Positions 1 to 8,573 of a stretch of 64,000 bases of DNA are shown here, piece after piece. Positions within the stretch are counted from its first letter, which is position 1. Each line of letters begins with the position of its first letter. The notes beneath the pieces were generated by a model. That model made no database searches. It saw only the letters and a program-made list of their open reading frames with translations, and was not told where the DNA came from. A program made the translations under genes and the position numbers. Source of the DNA: Flavobacterium tiangeerense (lineage in GTDB: Bacteria > Bacteroidota > Bacteroidia > Flavobacteriales > Flavobacteriaceae); assembly GCF_007830355.1 (NCBI RefSeq), contig NZ_VLKO01000005.1, positions 124,001 through 188,000 of the forward strand, read 5' to 3'.

Positions 1-1107
1 TTTTAAATCGCCTTCAATTAAGCGGTATACAAACTCTCCAGACATGGGTAAACTCATAATAGAAGCCCAAAGGGTAAAACGGTCAAGCGTAAGAATGTTA
101 AACGCATTTTCTCCTAAAACCTTAAGCGGTATAGGTGTTGTACCTCCAGTTCCTAGTATGGTGAGCAAAGTGATTGACAATCCAAAACAAATGTATCTTT
201 TGCTGAAATAACGGTAAAATACATAGGGTAAAATAAAAAATAGGATTCCCCAGGGTATGACAAAAAACATTAACCCAGATGAGGTTACTTCTAGAAAATT
301 ATCACGGCTGCCATGAGGTATGGGTACTTGCGTGATAGGATTAGCTTTGGAGTTGACCCAATACGGAAAAATACAAAATACAATAAGCACTAGTGAACCA
401 GCTCCAAAAATAATAATCCTTTTTAAGAGTTTGAACAAGGTCTGTACAAATAATTTGAATCGTATTTCCTTATAGGAGTTTACCTTTTCCCGAGATACAT
501 CCATAACAACAGTACCTATCAAAGGGAAAATAAAGAAAACCATCCCGAAAATAGGGGTTACATGATGGGAGCATATGGTAACTGCAAGCAATGAAAATGC
601 ACTAAGAAGGTTCTTGATTTTTCCAGTTTTTATCCAAAGATAAATTTCTGGCATACAGTGCATTAATATTGAAACACCTACTATGCTGGGCAATTGCCCA
701 AAAATATGCAAGGTCTCAACAAATGATGACGAGAATACGGCTACTAAAGCAGCATAACCAGCTACAGTTCTATCGGCAGTAATCAATAGGGTATAGCGGT
801 AAACTCCTGTTATAAACAAAAGAATACCAATAATAGCCACAGTAAATAAACCAAACTTTAAACCACCTAATAGCGATAACAGCCCTATAGCTTGATGCAC
901 AAGCGGTGGATACCCCATAACGGTAAAACCGGTGTACCAACTGTAATTCCAGGGTTCAAACCAACTTGTAGCATAATGATTGGCAAAAAACATATGAATT
1001 AAAGCATCATACGTACTTTCTAGCGTGAAAAATATAGCGCTACCATGAAAAACCACTCCTATAAGTAGGGCTGCAATTAAATATTTATTTGATTTTTCGG
1101 TAGACAT
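1..1107 (-). CDS. Multi-spanning membrane protein, PTPS-related type (C-terminus cut by window edge)
   Basis: The frame opens with ATG at 1107 (MSTEKSNKYLIAALLIG) and stays open to base 1, giving 369 codons with no stop. It is very hydrophobic, with many predicted helices. The first loop contains YATSWFEPWNYSWYTG followed by GYPPLVHQAIGLLSLLGG. This Tyr-Pro-Pro loop pattern recalls the membrane '6-pyruvoyl-tetrahydropterin synthase-related' family and lipid-linked glycosyltransferases of the GT-C kind. That assignment is by resemblance only, and no catalytic residue can be verified. It diverges from the response-regulator/glycosyltransferase gene at 1252 across about 145 bases. Shared regulation and a role in surface glycan or lipid metabolism are therefore plausible but unproven. 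The C-terminus lies outside the window. Confidence 0.6.
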   Translation of the reverse strand, partial: MSTEKSNKYLIAALLIGVVFHGSAIFFTLESTYDALIHMFFANHYATSWFEPWNYSWYTGFTVMGYPPLVHQAIGLLSLLGGLKFGLFTVAIIGILLFITGVYRYTLLITADRTVAGYAALVAVFSSSFVETLHIFGQLPSIVGVSILMHCMPEIYLWIKTGKIKNLLSAFSLLAVTICSHHVTPIFGMVFFIFPLIGTVVMDVSREKVNSYKEIRFKLFVQTLFKLLKRIIIFGAGSLVLIVFCIFPYWVNSKANPITQVPIPHGSRDNFLEVTSSGLMFFVIPWGILFFILPYVFYRYFSKRYICFGLSITLLTILGTGGTTPIPLKVLGENAFNILTLDRFTLWASIMSLPMSGEFVYRLIEGDLK

Positions 1108-1189
1108 CCAGTTTGTATTGATGTTTTTGTAAATGTATTAATAAAACTGTTAATTTAACGCTAGATGACAGTCATTAACAAAGATTTTA

Positions 1190-1221
1190 TTGTGTATTTC
1201 AAATCAAATTTGATATATTTA
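1190..1221 (+). promoter_or_regulatory. Candidate promoter for the response-regulator/GT2 gene
   Basis: TTG at 1190-1192 is followed after 21 bases by TATATTTA at 1214-1221. This is one base off the Bacteroidota -7 consensus TAnnTTTG and ends about 30 bases before the ATG at 1252. The spacing is slightly long. Confidence 0.35.
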
Positions 1222-1251
1222 CGATAATCAATCTATCATAAACTCATACCT

Positions 1252-2424
1252 ATGAAAATATTAATTATTGACGATCAGGAGTTAGTAATACTCTCTTTAG
1301 AAAAAAGCCTTGTTGATTTAGGTTACGAAGTATTTTCAGCCAATACCATTTCTGATGGAATTAAAAGCTATGATTTACACTTGCCCAATCTTGTTATAGC
1401 TGATATTAACATGCCTTATTCTAATGAAAAGGAAATCACTAAGGAAGAACTTAATGTGTACAATGGTCTTGAAATTGCAAAACACATAAAAGTAGTTAGA
1501 GGGCATAATACTCCCGTTATGATTTTATCGGGTAATACAGAGGAGGATATTATTGTAAAAGGATTTGATTTAGGAGTTGATGATTACATGAAAAAACCAC
1601 TCAGTCTAAGTGAGATAGGAGCGCGTGTAAAAAGGTTGATAGGTGTGGGCGGTAAGCCGGCTAAAATAACGCAAAAAAATCAAATCATTCAAAACAACTG
1701 TATTGGGGTTGTAATTCCATGTTATAATGAGGAACTTCGTTTGTTAGGGGACGACTTCAAAGCTTTTATTAATTCAAATTTAGGATACCATTTGTGTTTT
1801 GTAAATGATGGTAGTAAAGATAAAACCCTTGAAGTTCTTGAAAAATTAAGAGAAGGAAATGAAGATCACATTAGTATTTATGATTGTGAAAAAAATGGAG
1901 GCAAAGCCGAAGCAGTACGATTAGGGATGCTTCACCTAGCTAAACAAGATCAATTTGATTACATCGGTTTTTTAGATGCTGATTTATCTACAGATTTTGA
2001 AGATTTTCATGATTTGGTGACTACCATTTCAACGTCAAGTTTTAAATTTGTCGGGGGCTCTAGGATGGCTCGTATGGGTGCAGATATTACTAAGGAATCC
2101 GCTCGTGCTATTATTAGTAAAATCATTAATTTTATCATTCGAAGAACAATTGGAATGGAATTCAATGACACGCAATGTGGTGCTAAAATCATGAGCAAAG
2201 ATGTGATTGAAAAAACCTTTCAAACCAAGTTTTTGACCAAGTGGTTGTTTGATGTAGAAATTTTAATGCGAATGAAACAAGTGTACGGGGATGAAGAAAC
2301 TAAAAAGCTAGTATGTGAACAGCCCTTAAAAAGATGGATTCATGCTGATGGATCTAAACTTTCTTTTAAAGATTCCTTGAAAATTGTGTTCCAAATAGGC
2401 CAAATTGCCATTCACTATAGATAA
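1252..2424 (+). CDS. Response regulator receiver domain fused to family 2 glycosyltransferase
   Basis: This is a 390-residue two-domain protein. Residues 1 to about 130 form a CheY-like receiver with acidic residues D7/D8, phosphoacceptor D51 in LVIADINMP, a conserved Ser in MILSGN and the Lys in MKKPLS. After a short linker, residues about 150-390 form a GT-A glycosyltransferase. It has VVIPCYNEE, FVNDGSKDKT, NGGKAEAVRLGM, the DxD-like FLDADLSTDFED, and QCGAKIMSK followed by FDVEILMRM. That arrangement is typical of the dolichyl-phosphate glucose/mannose synthase-like branch of GT2. There is no signal peptide, and no clear membrane segment is visible. A receiver fused to a glycosyltransferase is unusual and suggests phosphorylation-controlled sugar transfer. 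No histidine kinase is adjacent. Domain calls are firm; substrate and control are inference. Confidence 0.9.
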   Translation: MKILIIDDQELVILSLEKSLVDLGYEVFSANTISDGIKSYDLHLPNLVIADINMPYSNEKEITKEELNVYNGLEIAKHIKVVRGHNTPVMILSGNTEEDIIVKGFDLGVDDYMKKPLSLSEIGARVKRLIGVGGKPAKITQKNQIIQNNCIGVVIPCYNEELRLLGDDFKAFINSNLGYHLCFVNDGSKDKTLEVLEKLREGNEDHISIYDCEKNGGKAEAVRLGMLHLAKQDQFDYIGFLDADLSTDFEDFHDLVTTISTSSFKFVGGSRMARMGADITKESARAIISKIINFIIRRTIGMEFNDTQCGAKIMSKDVIEKTFQTKFLTKWLFDVEILMRMKQVYGDEETKKLVCEQPLKRWIHADGSKLSFKDSLKIVFQIGQIAIHYR

Positions 2425-2544
2425 TTAACTAAAATTAAATTTTAAAATAAGGAAACAAAAATACACACCTTGAGTGCAGAAAAATAAAATTGGTATTACT
2501 TTTGACAGCGTATTAATACAAAGTCTAAAACCACTGTAAACACA

Positions 2545-3258
2545 ATGATAGATCAAATTAAAAAATTTTTAAACGAAGACCAAGACCCAAAAGCAATAGA
2601 AAAAATTGCTGCTAAACTGAGTGATTTATTAATGAAAAACGAGGAAGTAGGTTATATAGCGGTTCAAAAAAAACCAGCTATTACAGTCTTACCAGACAGT
2701 ATTGTCCTTACTAACAAGCGAATCATTATTTGTCAGCCTAAAAACCTTGGGCTATCTATGAATTTCATTGATTATACTTGGGATGAAATAGAGGGAACTT
2801 TTGTTAAGGAAAACATTTTAGGGTCAGAGTTTTCATTTACAACTAGAACCAACATGGAAGTGTCAATTGATTATATTCCAAAAATACAAGCCCGTAAAAT
2901 TTTTACGTATGCCAAGGAGCAACTTGATATTTTAAGAACAGGCGCGGTAAGTGCTATAACTGTTGAGGAGGCACAATCAGCTGCAGTTGTTCCTGATGCT
3001 GAAATTATTGAGGAGATGGAAACTGAAGAAGTGACTAGTTTTGCCGAAATAATGCCAGTTGCTGTGCTGCCAGCTTATAATTATGAAAAGGAACAAGAGC
3101 CAACAGTGCCGGAGCCAAGTAAAGAAGCAGGACTTGCTAGTTTATCTCAAGACGAATTGTTTGAAAAACTACAGAATTATAAAAAACTACTCGATAACGG
3201 CTTGATCTTACAAGGCGAATACGATGCTTTTAAGAAAGAAATTTTGAGTCACATGTAA
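2545..3258 (+). CDS. PH-domain (YokE-like) protein with C-terminal SHOCT domain
   Basis: This is a 237-residue soluble protein. Residues about 30-135 resemble bacterial PH domains of the YokE type: DSIVLTNKRIIICQPK, then FIDYTWDEIEGTFVKE and a basic strand region. A low-complexity acidic and Pro-rich linker spans about 145-200. The last 35 residues (DELFEKLQNYKKLLDNG, then GEYDAFKKEIL) fit the SHOCT oligomerisation motif, which is normally C-terminal as here. The function of such proteins is not established; PH folds suggest membrane or peptide binding. The gene stands alone between the GT2 fusion and the opposing DUF4407 gene and shares a bidirectional terminator with the latter. The start is the ATG at 2545; no better upstream start is visible. 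Confidence 0.8.
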   Translation: MIDQIKKFLNEDQDPKAIEKIAAKLSDLLMKNEEVGYIAVQKKPAITVLPDSIVLTNKRIIICQPKNLGLSMNFIDYTWDEIEGTFVKENILGSEFSFTTRTNMEVSIDYIPKIQARKIFTYAKEQLDILRTGAVSAITVEEAQSAAVVPDAEIIEEMETEEVTSFAEIMPVAVLPAYNYEKEQEPTVPEPSKEAGLASLSQDELFEKLQNYKKLLDNGLILQGEYDAFKKEILSHM

Positions 3259-3280
3259 ATAGTGTTAGAGTCATAAAGTC

Positions 3281-3332
3281 AAAAGTCCTAAAGCCAAAAG
3301 ATAGTTTACCTTTTGACTTTAGGACTTTTTTT
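3281..3332. terminator. Bidirectional intrinsic terminator
   Basis: A 20-base arm at 3281-3300 pairs with 3310-3329 with a single mismatch across a 9-base loop. A T-run follows on the plus strand and an A-rich stretch precedes it. It lies between the convergent PH-SHOCT and DUF4407 genes and can serve both. Confidence 0.85.
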
Positions 3333-4432
3333 TAAAGTGTTCTTTTCTGTTTTTCTACAAAATTATTAGATTGCAATTCTAGTAAATCAGTGGCGTTTTT
3401 GCGCTGTAAATCATACAATTTTTTATCATCGGCGATGTCAGCATATACTTTATCATGCATCGTAGCACTAGTTTTTACTAGCAAAGAGCGTTGGTATTTG
3501 TCTTGCTCAATAGTTGCTTTTAATGCGGTTTCAAGATCTTCTAATTTAAAATCGTATTCGCCTTTTGGTGCTAATAATTTGGCGATAATAGGAGAAGTTT
3601 CAATGGCTAAAAATAGCAACATGATAAAAAACGATGGCAACCAAGGCAGTTTGTTCAAAGCATTGATTCGAGCCATTAAACCATCAAATCCATCAATAAT
3701 GGGTTGGGTTTCGGTTACTTTTTTGTCTAAATCAGCTTGTAAAGTTTTTGTACTCTTTTCCATATCGGCAATTTTGGCCAAATTGGTTTTTTGTAAAGTG
3801 TCTAGTTCTTTTTTGGCCAGATCATGCTTGGCAATTTTTTCTTTAAAGACAGGACCTTTGCCTAATTTTTTGGTTCCTGCTGTTCCTTCGGCCTCTTTGA
3901 TATAGGTTTCGTATAAAGTATTGACCTCTTTCTCTTTGGTTGTTATTTCTAATTTTAACTTATCAACTTCGGCTTTGTTTTTGTCTAAATCACTTTTGAA
4001 ATACGTAGCTACTTCTTTTTTATTGGCTAGAGCCATCGCATTTTTCTCTTTCAACAAAACGGTATTGATTTCTTTTTCGAAAATTTTAATTTCTAAGGGT
4101 TTTGAGATTACAATGGCAATGATTATCGCTAAAATGATTCGGGGTGTAGCTTGTAAAAATTCGGCACCAAACTGATCTCGTTTTCGAATAGTAGAAACAA
4201 TAAAACGATCCAAATTAAAAATAAGAAAAGCCCATACAACACCAAAAGCGACGGCGGGATAAACACTATCAAATACGGTGAATAGGGCATAAGCACTGGC
4301 TAAAAATGCCATAACGGCTGTAAAGAATACGGTGGCACCTATCCCTACATATTTTGTTTGCTCACCTTCTGAGCACGTTTCTAGAAGGTCTTTGTCTGCC
4401 CCTGAGCATAGAATGAAAAATTGTTTTAACAT
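3332..4432 (-). CDS. DUF4407 family membrane protein
   Basis: This is a 366-residue protein. It opens MLKQFFILCSGADKDLLETC, the signature opening of DUF4407. Three hydrophobic segments follow, at about 32-52, 58-78 and 95-115. Then comes a long charged coiled coil from about 120 to 255 (KNKAEVDKLKLEITTKEKEV and similar heptads). A fourth membrane segment at about 268-288 precedes a soluble C-terminus. The layout suggests two membrane-anchored ends joined by a periplasmic or cytoplasmic coiled-coil arm. The function of the family is unknown. It converges on the PH-SHOCT gene and is not in an obvious operon. The start ATG at 4432 gives the expected family N-terminus. Confidence 0.88.
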   Translation of the reverse strand: MLKQFFILCSGADKDLLETCSEGEQTKYVGIGATVFFTAVMAFLASAYALFTVFDSVYPAVAFGVVWAFLIFNLDRFIVSTIRKRDQFGAEFLQATPRIILAIIIAIVISKPLEIKIFEKEINTVLLKEKNAMALANKKEVATYFKSDLDKNKAEVDKLKLEITTKEKEVNTLYETYIKEAEGTAGTKKLGKGPVFKEKIAKHDLAKKELDTLQKTNLAKIADMEKSTKTLQADLDKKVTETQPIIDGFDGLMARINALNKLPWLPSFFIMLLFLAIETSPIIAKLLAPKGEYDFKLEDLETALKATIEQDKYQRSLLVKTSATMHDKVYADIADDKKLYDLQRKNATDLLELQSNNFVEKQKRTL

Positions 4433-4559
4433 GATTGTAGATTGTTTTGATTGATTTGTGTTTTTGTCACGAGGACGTTTTGATTACTTACAAATTTAAC
4501 GCCAAAAAACGAATCGCATGCTAAAATGTTGATTTCTTTTGTCTTACCACATAAAAAAA

Positions 4560-4588
4560 GTAAAGCCGCTCTTTACGAACGGCTTTAC
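4560..4588 (-). terminator. Terminator of pckA
   Basis: Nine-base arms at 4560-4568 and 4580-4588 are perfectly complementary. On the minus strand the hairpin is followed by a run of T, and it begins about 22 bases after the PEP carboxykinase stop. Confidence 0.8.
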
Positions 4589-4609
4589 AAGTGTTGAATT
4601 ATAATTAAC

Positions 4610-6211
4610 TTATGCTAGTGGAGCACCTGCCATAATCTCTGGATTGGCAAATTCTTCAAATTTCGCAAAATTTTCTTTAAATTTTTGAGCAAGTTCTAAT
4701 GCTTTTTCATCGTAAAGCTCTGGGTTTTCCCAAGTATTTCTAGGATTCAAAATTTCACTAGGAACATTAGGACACGATTGTGGTTTTGCAATTCCAAAAA
4801 CTTTATGGTTTTCATAAGCAACATTATCAAGCTCACCGTTAAGTGCTGCTGTGATCATGGCTCTTGTGTATTTTAATTTCATACGGCTTCCTACTCCGTA
4901 TGCACCACCTGTCCAACCTGTGTTGATCAACCAAACCGTTACATTAGCATCTTTCATTTTTTTGCTTAACATTTCAGCATATTTCGTTGGGTGCAAAGGC
5001 ATAAATGGCGCTCCAAAACAAGCCGAAAAATTAGGCTGTGGTTCTGTTACTCCTGCTTCTGTTCCTGCAACTTTAGCGGTATAACCAGATATAAAGTGGT
5101 ACGCTGCTTGACCTGGAGTCAATTTTGCAATAGGAGGCAAAATACCAAATGAATCAGCCGTTAAGAAAAATATGTTTTTAGGATTGTTACCTATAGATCC
5201 TGGTTGGATATTGTCTATATGTGTAATTGGGTAGCTTACGCGTGTGTTTTGAGTGATGCTTACATCTTCAAAATCTACTTCATTGGTACCTTCTTTAAAA
5301 ACTACATTTTCAAGAATAGCTCCTTTTTTAATAGCTCTAAAAATGTCTGGTTCGTTTTCCTCGCTAAGATTAATTACTTTGGCGTAGCAACCTCCTTCAA
5401 AGTTGAAAACGGTATTTTCATTGGTCCATCCGTGCTCATCATCACCAATTAATTTACGATCTGGATCAGCTGATAAAGTTGTTTTGCCAGTTCCAGACAA
5501 ACCAAAAAATATAGCCGTATCTCCTTTTTCACCCACATTGGCACTGCAATGCATAGGCAATGTGTTTTTGAAAACTGGTAAAATGAAATTCAATGCAGAG
5601 AAAATTCCTTTTTTCATTTCTCCTGTATATCCTGTACCGCCTATTAAAACTACTTTTTTAGTAAAGTCTAATATGGCAAAATTACTTTGGCGTGTACCAT
5701 CTACAGCTGGATCTGCCATAAAACTTGGTACACAAAGTACCGTCCATTCTGGTGCAAAAGTAGCTATTTCTGATGCTTCTGGTCTTAAAAACATATTGTA
5801 GCAAAACAAGTTTGCCCAAGGAGTTTCGGTTACCACACGTACATTTAATCTGTAATTTGGATCAGAACATACGTACGAATCACGTACATAAACTTCTTTA
5901 TTTGATAAGTAAGCAGTTACTTTATTGTATAGTTTTTCAAAAGCAGCAGGCTCAAACGGAATGTTTACTTTACCCCACCATACTTTATCTTCACTGATGC
6001 TATCACGCACAATAAAACGATCTTGTGGAGAACGGCCTGTATATTCTCCTGTATTTACGGCTAAAGCTCCTGTAGAACTCTCAACTCCTTGACCTGATTG
6101 TATTGTAATATTGTGTAATTCTTCTGGAGATAACTGGTAATGAATGTTTACGTTTTCAATTCCTAAATCTGTTAACGAAATCGATTGCGAGAAATGCATA
6201 GTATTATCCAT
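4610..6211 (-). CDS. pckA: Phosphoenolpyruvate carboxykinase (ATP)
   Basis: This 533-residue enzyme converts oxaloacetate and ATP to phosphoenolpyruvate, CO2 and ADP, the first committed step of gluconeogenesis, in the cytoplasm. The P-loop FFGLSGTGKTTLS lies at about residues 235-247. The kinase-2/metal motif LIGDDEHGW follows at about 255. The substrate-binding region GEYTGRSPQDRFIVRD is near residue 55, and the adenine-site region GWTGGAYGVGSRMKL is present. Length and motif order fit the ATP-dependent family exactly. It is a single-gene unit with its own terminator. The minus-strand octamer TACTTTTG at 6246-6253 is a plausible -7 element 35 bases upstream of the ATG. No irregularities are seen. 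Confidence 0.97.
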   Translation of the reverse strand: MDNTMHFSQSISLTDLGIENVNIHYQLSPEELHNITIQSGQGVESSTGALAVNTGEYTGRSPQDRFIVRDSISEDKVWWGKVNIPFEPAAFEKLYNKVTAYLSNKEVYVRDSYVCSDPNYRLNVRVVTETPWANLFCYNMFLRPEASEIATFAPEWTVLCVPSFMADPAVDGTRQSNFAILDFTKKVVLIGGTGYTGEMKKGIFSALNFILPVFKNTLPMHCSANVGEKGDTAIFFGLSGTGKTTLSADPDRKLIGDDEHGWTNENTVFNFEGGCYAKVINLSEENEPDIFRAIKKGAILENVVFKEGTNEVDFEDVSITQNTRVSYPITHIDNIQPGSIGNNPKNIFFLTADSFGILPPIAKLTPGQAAYHFISGYTAKVAGTEAGVTEPQPNFSACFGAPFMPLHPTKYAEMLSKKMKDANVTVWLINTGWTGGAYGVGSRMKLKYTRAMITAALNGELDNVAYENHKVFGIAKPQSCPNVPSEILNPRNTWENPELYDEKALELAQKFKENFAKFEEFANPEIMAGAPLA

Positions 6212-6245
6212 AAATTTAGTGTGTATAGTTACATTTAATAGACTA

Positions 6246-6253
6246 CAAAAGTA
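6246..6253 (-). promoter_or_regulatory. Candidate -7 element of pckA
   Basis: On the minus strand this reads TACTTTTG, matching the Bacteroidota TAnnTTTG form, 35 bases before the pckA ATG. No matching -33 TTG at the ideal spacing is visible. Confidence 0.4.
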
Positions 6254-6275
6254 GAAATTAAATTTCAGTTAGCCT

Positions 6276-6677
6276 TTAATTCTGATGATTTTGTGATTTT
6301 TTATCAAATATTGATGTCAATAGCAGAAACCAAGCAATAATTAGTAGGAGACCGCCTATTGGCGTTACGAATCCTATAATTTTAAAATCGAAAGAAGTGA
6401 TGCTGTTGGTAGCCAAAAGATATATTGACCCTGAGAATAATGCAACGCCCGAAAGCACTAAATAATAAATGGCTTTTTGCTTTTTTTGTGAAAGCGCATC
6501 ATAGTTCCCTATAAAAAGTAAAAACAAAGCATGATACATTTGGTACCGAACTCCCGTTTCAAATGTTGCTAATTGGTCTATTGATAAAACTTTTTTCAAG
6601 GCATGCGCGCCAAAAGCGCCTAAAATAATGGCAATCATTCCTAAAACAGCACCGCTGGCTATGATTCTTTTTTTCAT
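6276..6677 (-). CDS. DUF423 family small membrane protein
   Basis: This is a 133-residue protein with four hydrophobic helices. The N-terminus includes GAVLGMIAIILGAFGAHALK, and FETGVRYQMYHALFLL follows. Together these are diagnostic of DUF423 (YgdD type). The family is an inner-membrane protein of unknown function. It lies upstream of pckA on the same strand with a 64-base gap, so co-transcription is possible. However, pckA has its own candidate -7 element. A second TACTTTTG (minus strand, 6695-6702) sits 18 bases before this ATG and fits as its promoter. Confidence 0.9.
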   Translation of the reverse strand: MKKRIIASGAVLGMIAIILGAFGAHALKKVLSIDQLATFETGVRYQMYHALFLLFIGNYDALSQKKQKAIYYLVLSGVALFSGSIYLLATNSITSFDFKIIGFVTPIGGLLLIIAWFLLLTSIFDKKSQNHQN

Positions 6678-6807
6678 GGATCTTGTATTTAGTACAAAAG
6701 TATTTGATCTAATATGAAAATGAAAGTTTTCGCGGTCTTTGTTTTGGCGAACGCATGTTAAAAAAGAAGCTGTATTTGTAGGTTTTAAATAAAATAATCA
6801 CACTTCA

Positions 6808-6839
6808 TTTGTTATAAATACAACAATTATGTATGTTTG
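6808..6839 (+). promoter_or_regulatory. Candidate promoter of the saccharopine-dehydrogenase-like gene
   Basis: TTTG at 6808-6811 is separated by 20 bases from TATGTTTG at 6832-6839, close to the Bacteroidota consensus. It argues that translation starts at the ATG at 6858. The in-frame TTG at 6837 lies inside the -7 element. Confidence 0.6.
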
Positions 6840-6857
6840 TGTTATAAATATACAAAA

Positions 6858-8228
6858 ATGAGAACAATTTTAATCATTGGCGCAGGAAGATCGGCCTCTT
6901 CTTTAATTCGGTATTTGCTTCAAAAATCGGAACAAGAGCAGTTGCATCTTGTTATTGGTGACTTGTCATTGGCTTTGGCCCAGAAAAAAACCAACAACCA
7001 TCCTAATGCTACCGCAATCGCCCTTGATATCTTTGATGAAAAGCAACGGCAACAAGCCATTCAAAATGCCACCATTGTCATTTCCATGCTGCCCGCACAT
7101 TTGCACATTCAGGTTGCACAAGATTGTATCACGTATAAAAAGCACTTAGTTACGGCCTCATACGTGAGTGATGCCATGCAAGAATTAGATGCTCAGGCTA
7201 AAGCAAACAATCTTATTTTCATGAACGAAATCGGACTTGATCCGGGAATTGATCACATGAGTGCTATGAAAGTGATTGATGAAATTAAGGAGAAAGGCGG
7301 CGAAATGATTTTGTTTGAGTCCTTTTGTGGCGGACTGGTAGCACCCGAATCAGACACGAATTTGTGGAATTATAAATTTACTTGGGCGCCGCGCAATGTG
7401 GTGCTGGCAGGTCAAGGAGGCGCTGCTAAGTTTATTCAAGAAGGCACCTACAAGTACATACCCTATTGCAATTTGTTTCGTAGAACCGAGTTTTTGCAAG
7501 TAGAAGGTTACGGTCGTTTTGAGGCGTACTCTAACAGAGATTCCCTAAAATACCGCTCTGTTTACGGACTAGATGATGTACTTACCTTGTACCGTGGCAC
7601 CATTCGTAGAGTAGGTTTTTCTAAAGCTTGGAACATGTTCGTACAACTTGGCATGACCGATGATAGTTACATCATGGAAAACTCCGAAAACATGAGCTAC
7701 CGTGAATTTGTCAACTCGTTTCTGCCGTATCATCCTACTGATTCGGTTGAAATCAAGACTCGTTTGATTCTCAAGATTGACCAAGACGACATCATGTGGG
7801 ACAAATTATTAGAACTTGATTTGTTCAATCCCAACAAAAAAGTAGGTTTGACAAACGCCACACCAGCCCAAATATTAGAGAAAATATTAACCGATAGCTG
7901 GACCTTACAAGAAGAGGACAAAGACATGATTGTCATGTACCATAAATTTGGCTACGAGATAAACGGAAAAAAAGAACAAATAGATGCAAAAATGGTTTGT
8001 CTTGGTGACGATCAAACCTATACTGCCATGGCCAAAACTGTAGGTTTACCCGTTGCCATGGCCACATTATTAATCCTGAATGGCAAAATCACCACGCCAG
8101 GCGTACAGTTACCTATTCTTAAAGAAGTATACGAGCCTATTTTAAAAGAGTTAGAACAATACGGCGTAATCTTCAATGAAACCGCCATGCCGTATTTAGG
8201 ATACAATCCTGATAAAGAGTTTAGTTAG
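6858..8228 (+). CDS. Saccharopine dehydrogenase family NAD(P)-binding reductase
   Basis: This is a 456-residue protein starting MRTILIIGAGRSASSLIRYL, a Rossmann GxGxxxS dinucleotide-binding loop. IVISMLPAHLHIQVAQDC and MNEIGLDPGIDHMSAMKVID are typical of saccharopine dehydrogenase and carboxynorspermidine-type reductases. The C-terminal half has the catalytic-domain pattern with Trp-rich strands. The ATG at 6858 was chosen because the promoter octamer lies just upstream. Substrate cannot be told from sequence: lysine catabolism (saccharopine to aminoadipate semialdehyde and glutamate) is the usual suggestion in Bacteroidota. It stands alone and ends at a strong terminator. It is the last core-type gene before the repeat-rich accessory region. 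Confidence 0.88.
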   Translation: MRTILIIGAGRSASSLIRYLLQKSEQEQLHLVIGDLSLALAQKKTNNHPNATAIALDIFDEKQRQQAIQNATIVISMLPAHLHIQVAQDCITYKKHLVTASYVSDAMQELDAQAKANNLIFMNEIGLDPGIDHMSAMKVIDEIKEKGGEMILFESFCGGLVAPESDTNLWNYKFTWAPRNVVLAGQGGAAKFIQEGTYKYIPYCNLFRRTEFLQVEGYGRFEAYSNRDSLKYRSVYGLDDVLTLYRGTIRRVGFSKAWNMFVQLGMTDDSYIMENSENMSYREFVNSFLPYHPTDSVEIKTRLILKIDQDDIMWDKLLELDLFNPNKKVGLTNATPAQILEKILTDSWTLQEEDKDMIVMYHKFGYEINGKKEQIDAKMVCLGDDQTYTAMAKTVGLPVAMATLLILNGKITTPGVQLPILKEVYEPILKELEQYGVIFNETAMPYLGYNPDKEFS

Positions 8229-8255
8229 TAGTTTTGTTAGATTTATAGTTGGATG

Positions 8256-8294
8256 AATCCGCTCCTTTTCACTAAGTAGCGGATTTGTTTTTTT
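8256..8294 (+). terminator. Intrinsic terminator after the dehydrogenase gene
   Basis: AATCCGCT at 8256-8263 pairs with AGCGGATT at 8278-8285, followed by a T-rich stretch to 8294. Repeat copy 1 begins about 20 bases further on. Confidence 0.8.
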
Positions 8295-8315
8295 AGATAG
8301 TTTTATTTTCAGTCC

Positions 8316-8573
8316 TTGGGCGTGCCCCTCCGTGAAAAACTTCGGGTCAGGCTGTACACTGCAATCTTTGTGTTTTTAAAGAAAAAACACAAAGGATTTT
8401 CGCTGCCATCCTTCACGCGAGCCCAGTTTTCAGTTGCTGATTTTTTAATAATTTGTAAGATAATTTTAATATATTTGGAAAACGCAAAGCGAAACAAAAC
8501 TTTGATTATCTACTCATGTTTAGTTGTGTGTATGAAGGTTTGTTTTGCTTATATACAAGTTGGTAGTAATTTT
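8316..8573 (+). repeat. Dispersed two-hairpin element, copy 1
   Basis: This is a 258-base intergenic element shared almost base for base with 13062-13317 and 16898-17156. It begins TTGGGCGTGCCCC, then has GGGTCAGGCTGT. Next comes a hairpin (AATCTTTGTGTTTTT pairing with AAAAACACAAAGGATT), then CCATCCTTCACGCGAGCCC. After that come the octamer TATATTTG (8470-8477) and a second imperfect hairpin. It fills the gap between the dehydrogenase terminator and the next gene. I see no transposase, terminal inverted repeat or target duplication. It is open in one frame from a TTG at 8316, but that is a by-product of the repeat and not a coding start. Confidence 0.9.

Noticed and set aside
3390-4175. Plus-strand frames inside the DUF4407 gene
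   Set aside because: They are antisense to the coiled coil of a clear family member and have no independent support.
8316-8531. Open frame from TTG through repeat copy 1 into the next gene
   Set aside because: The same 258 bases recur at two other places in front of unrelated genes, so the frame is chance openness of the repeat and not an N-terminal domain.
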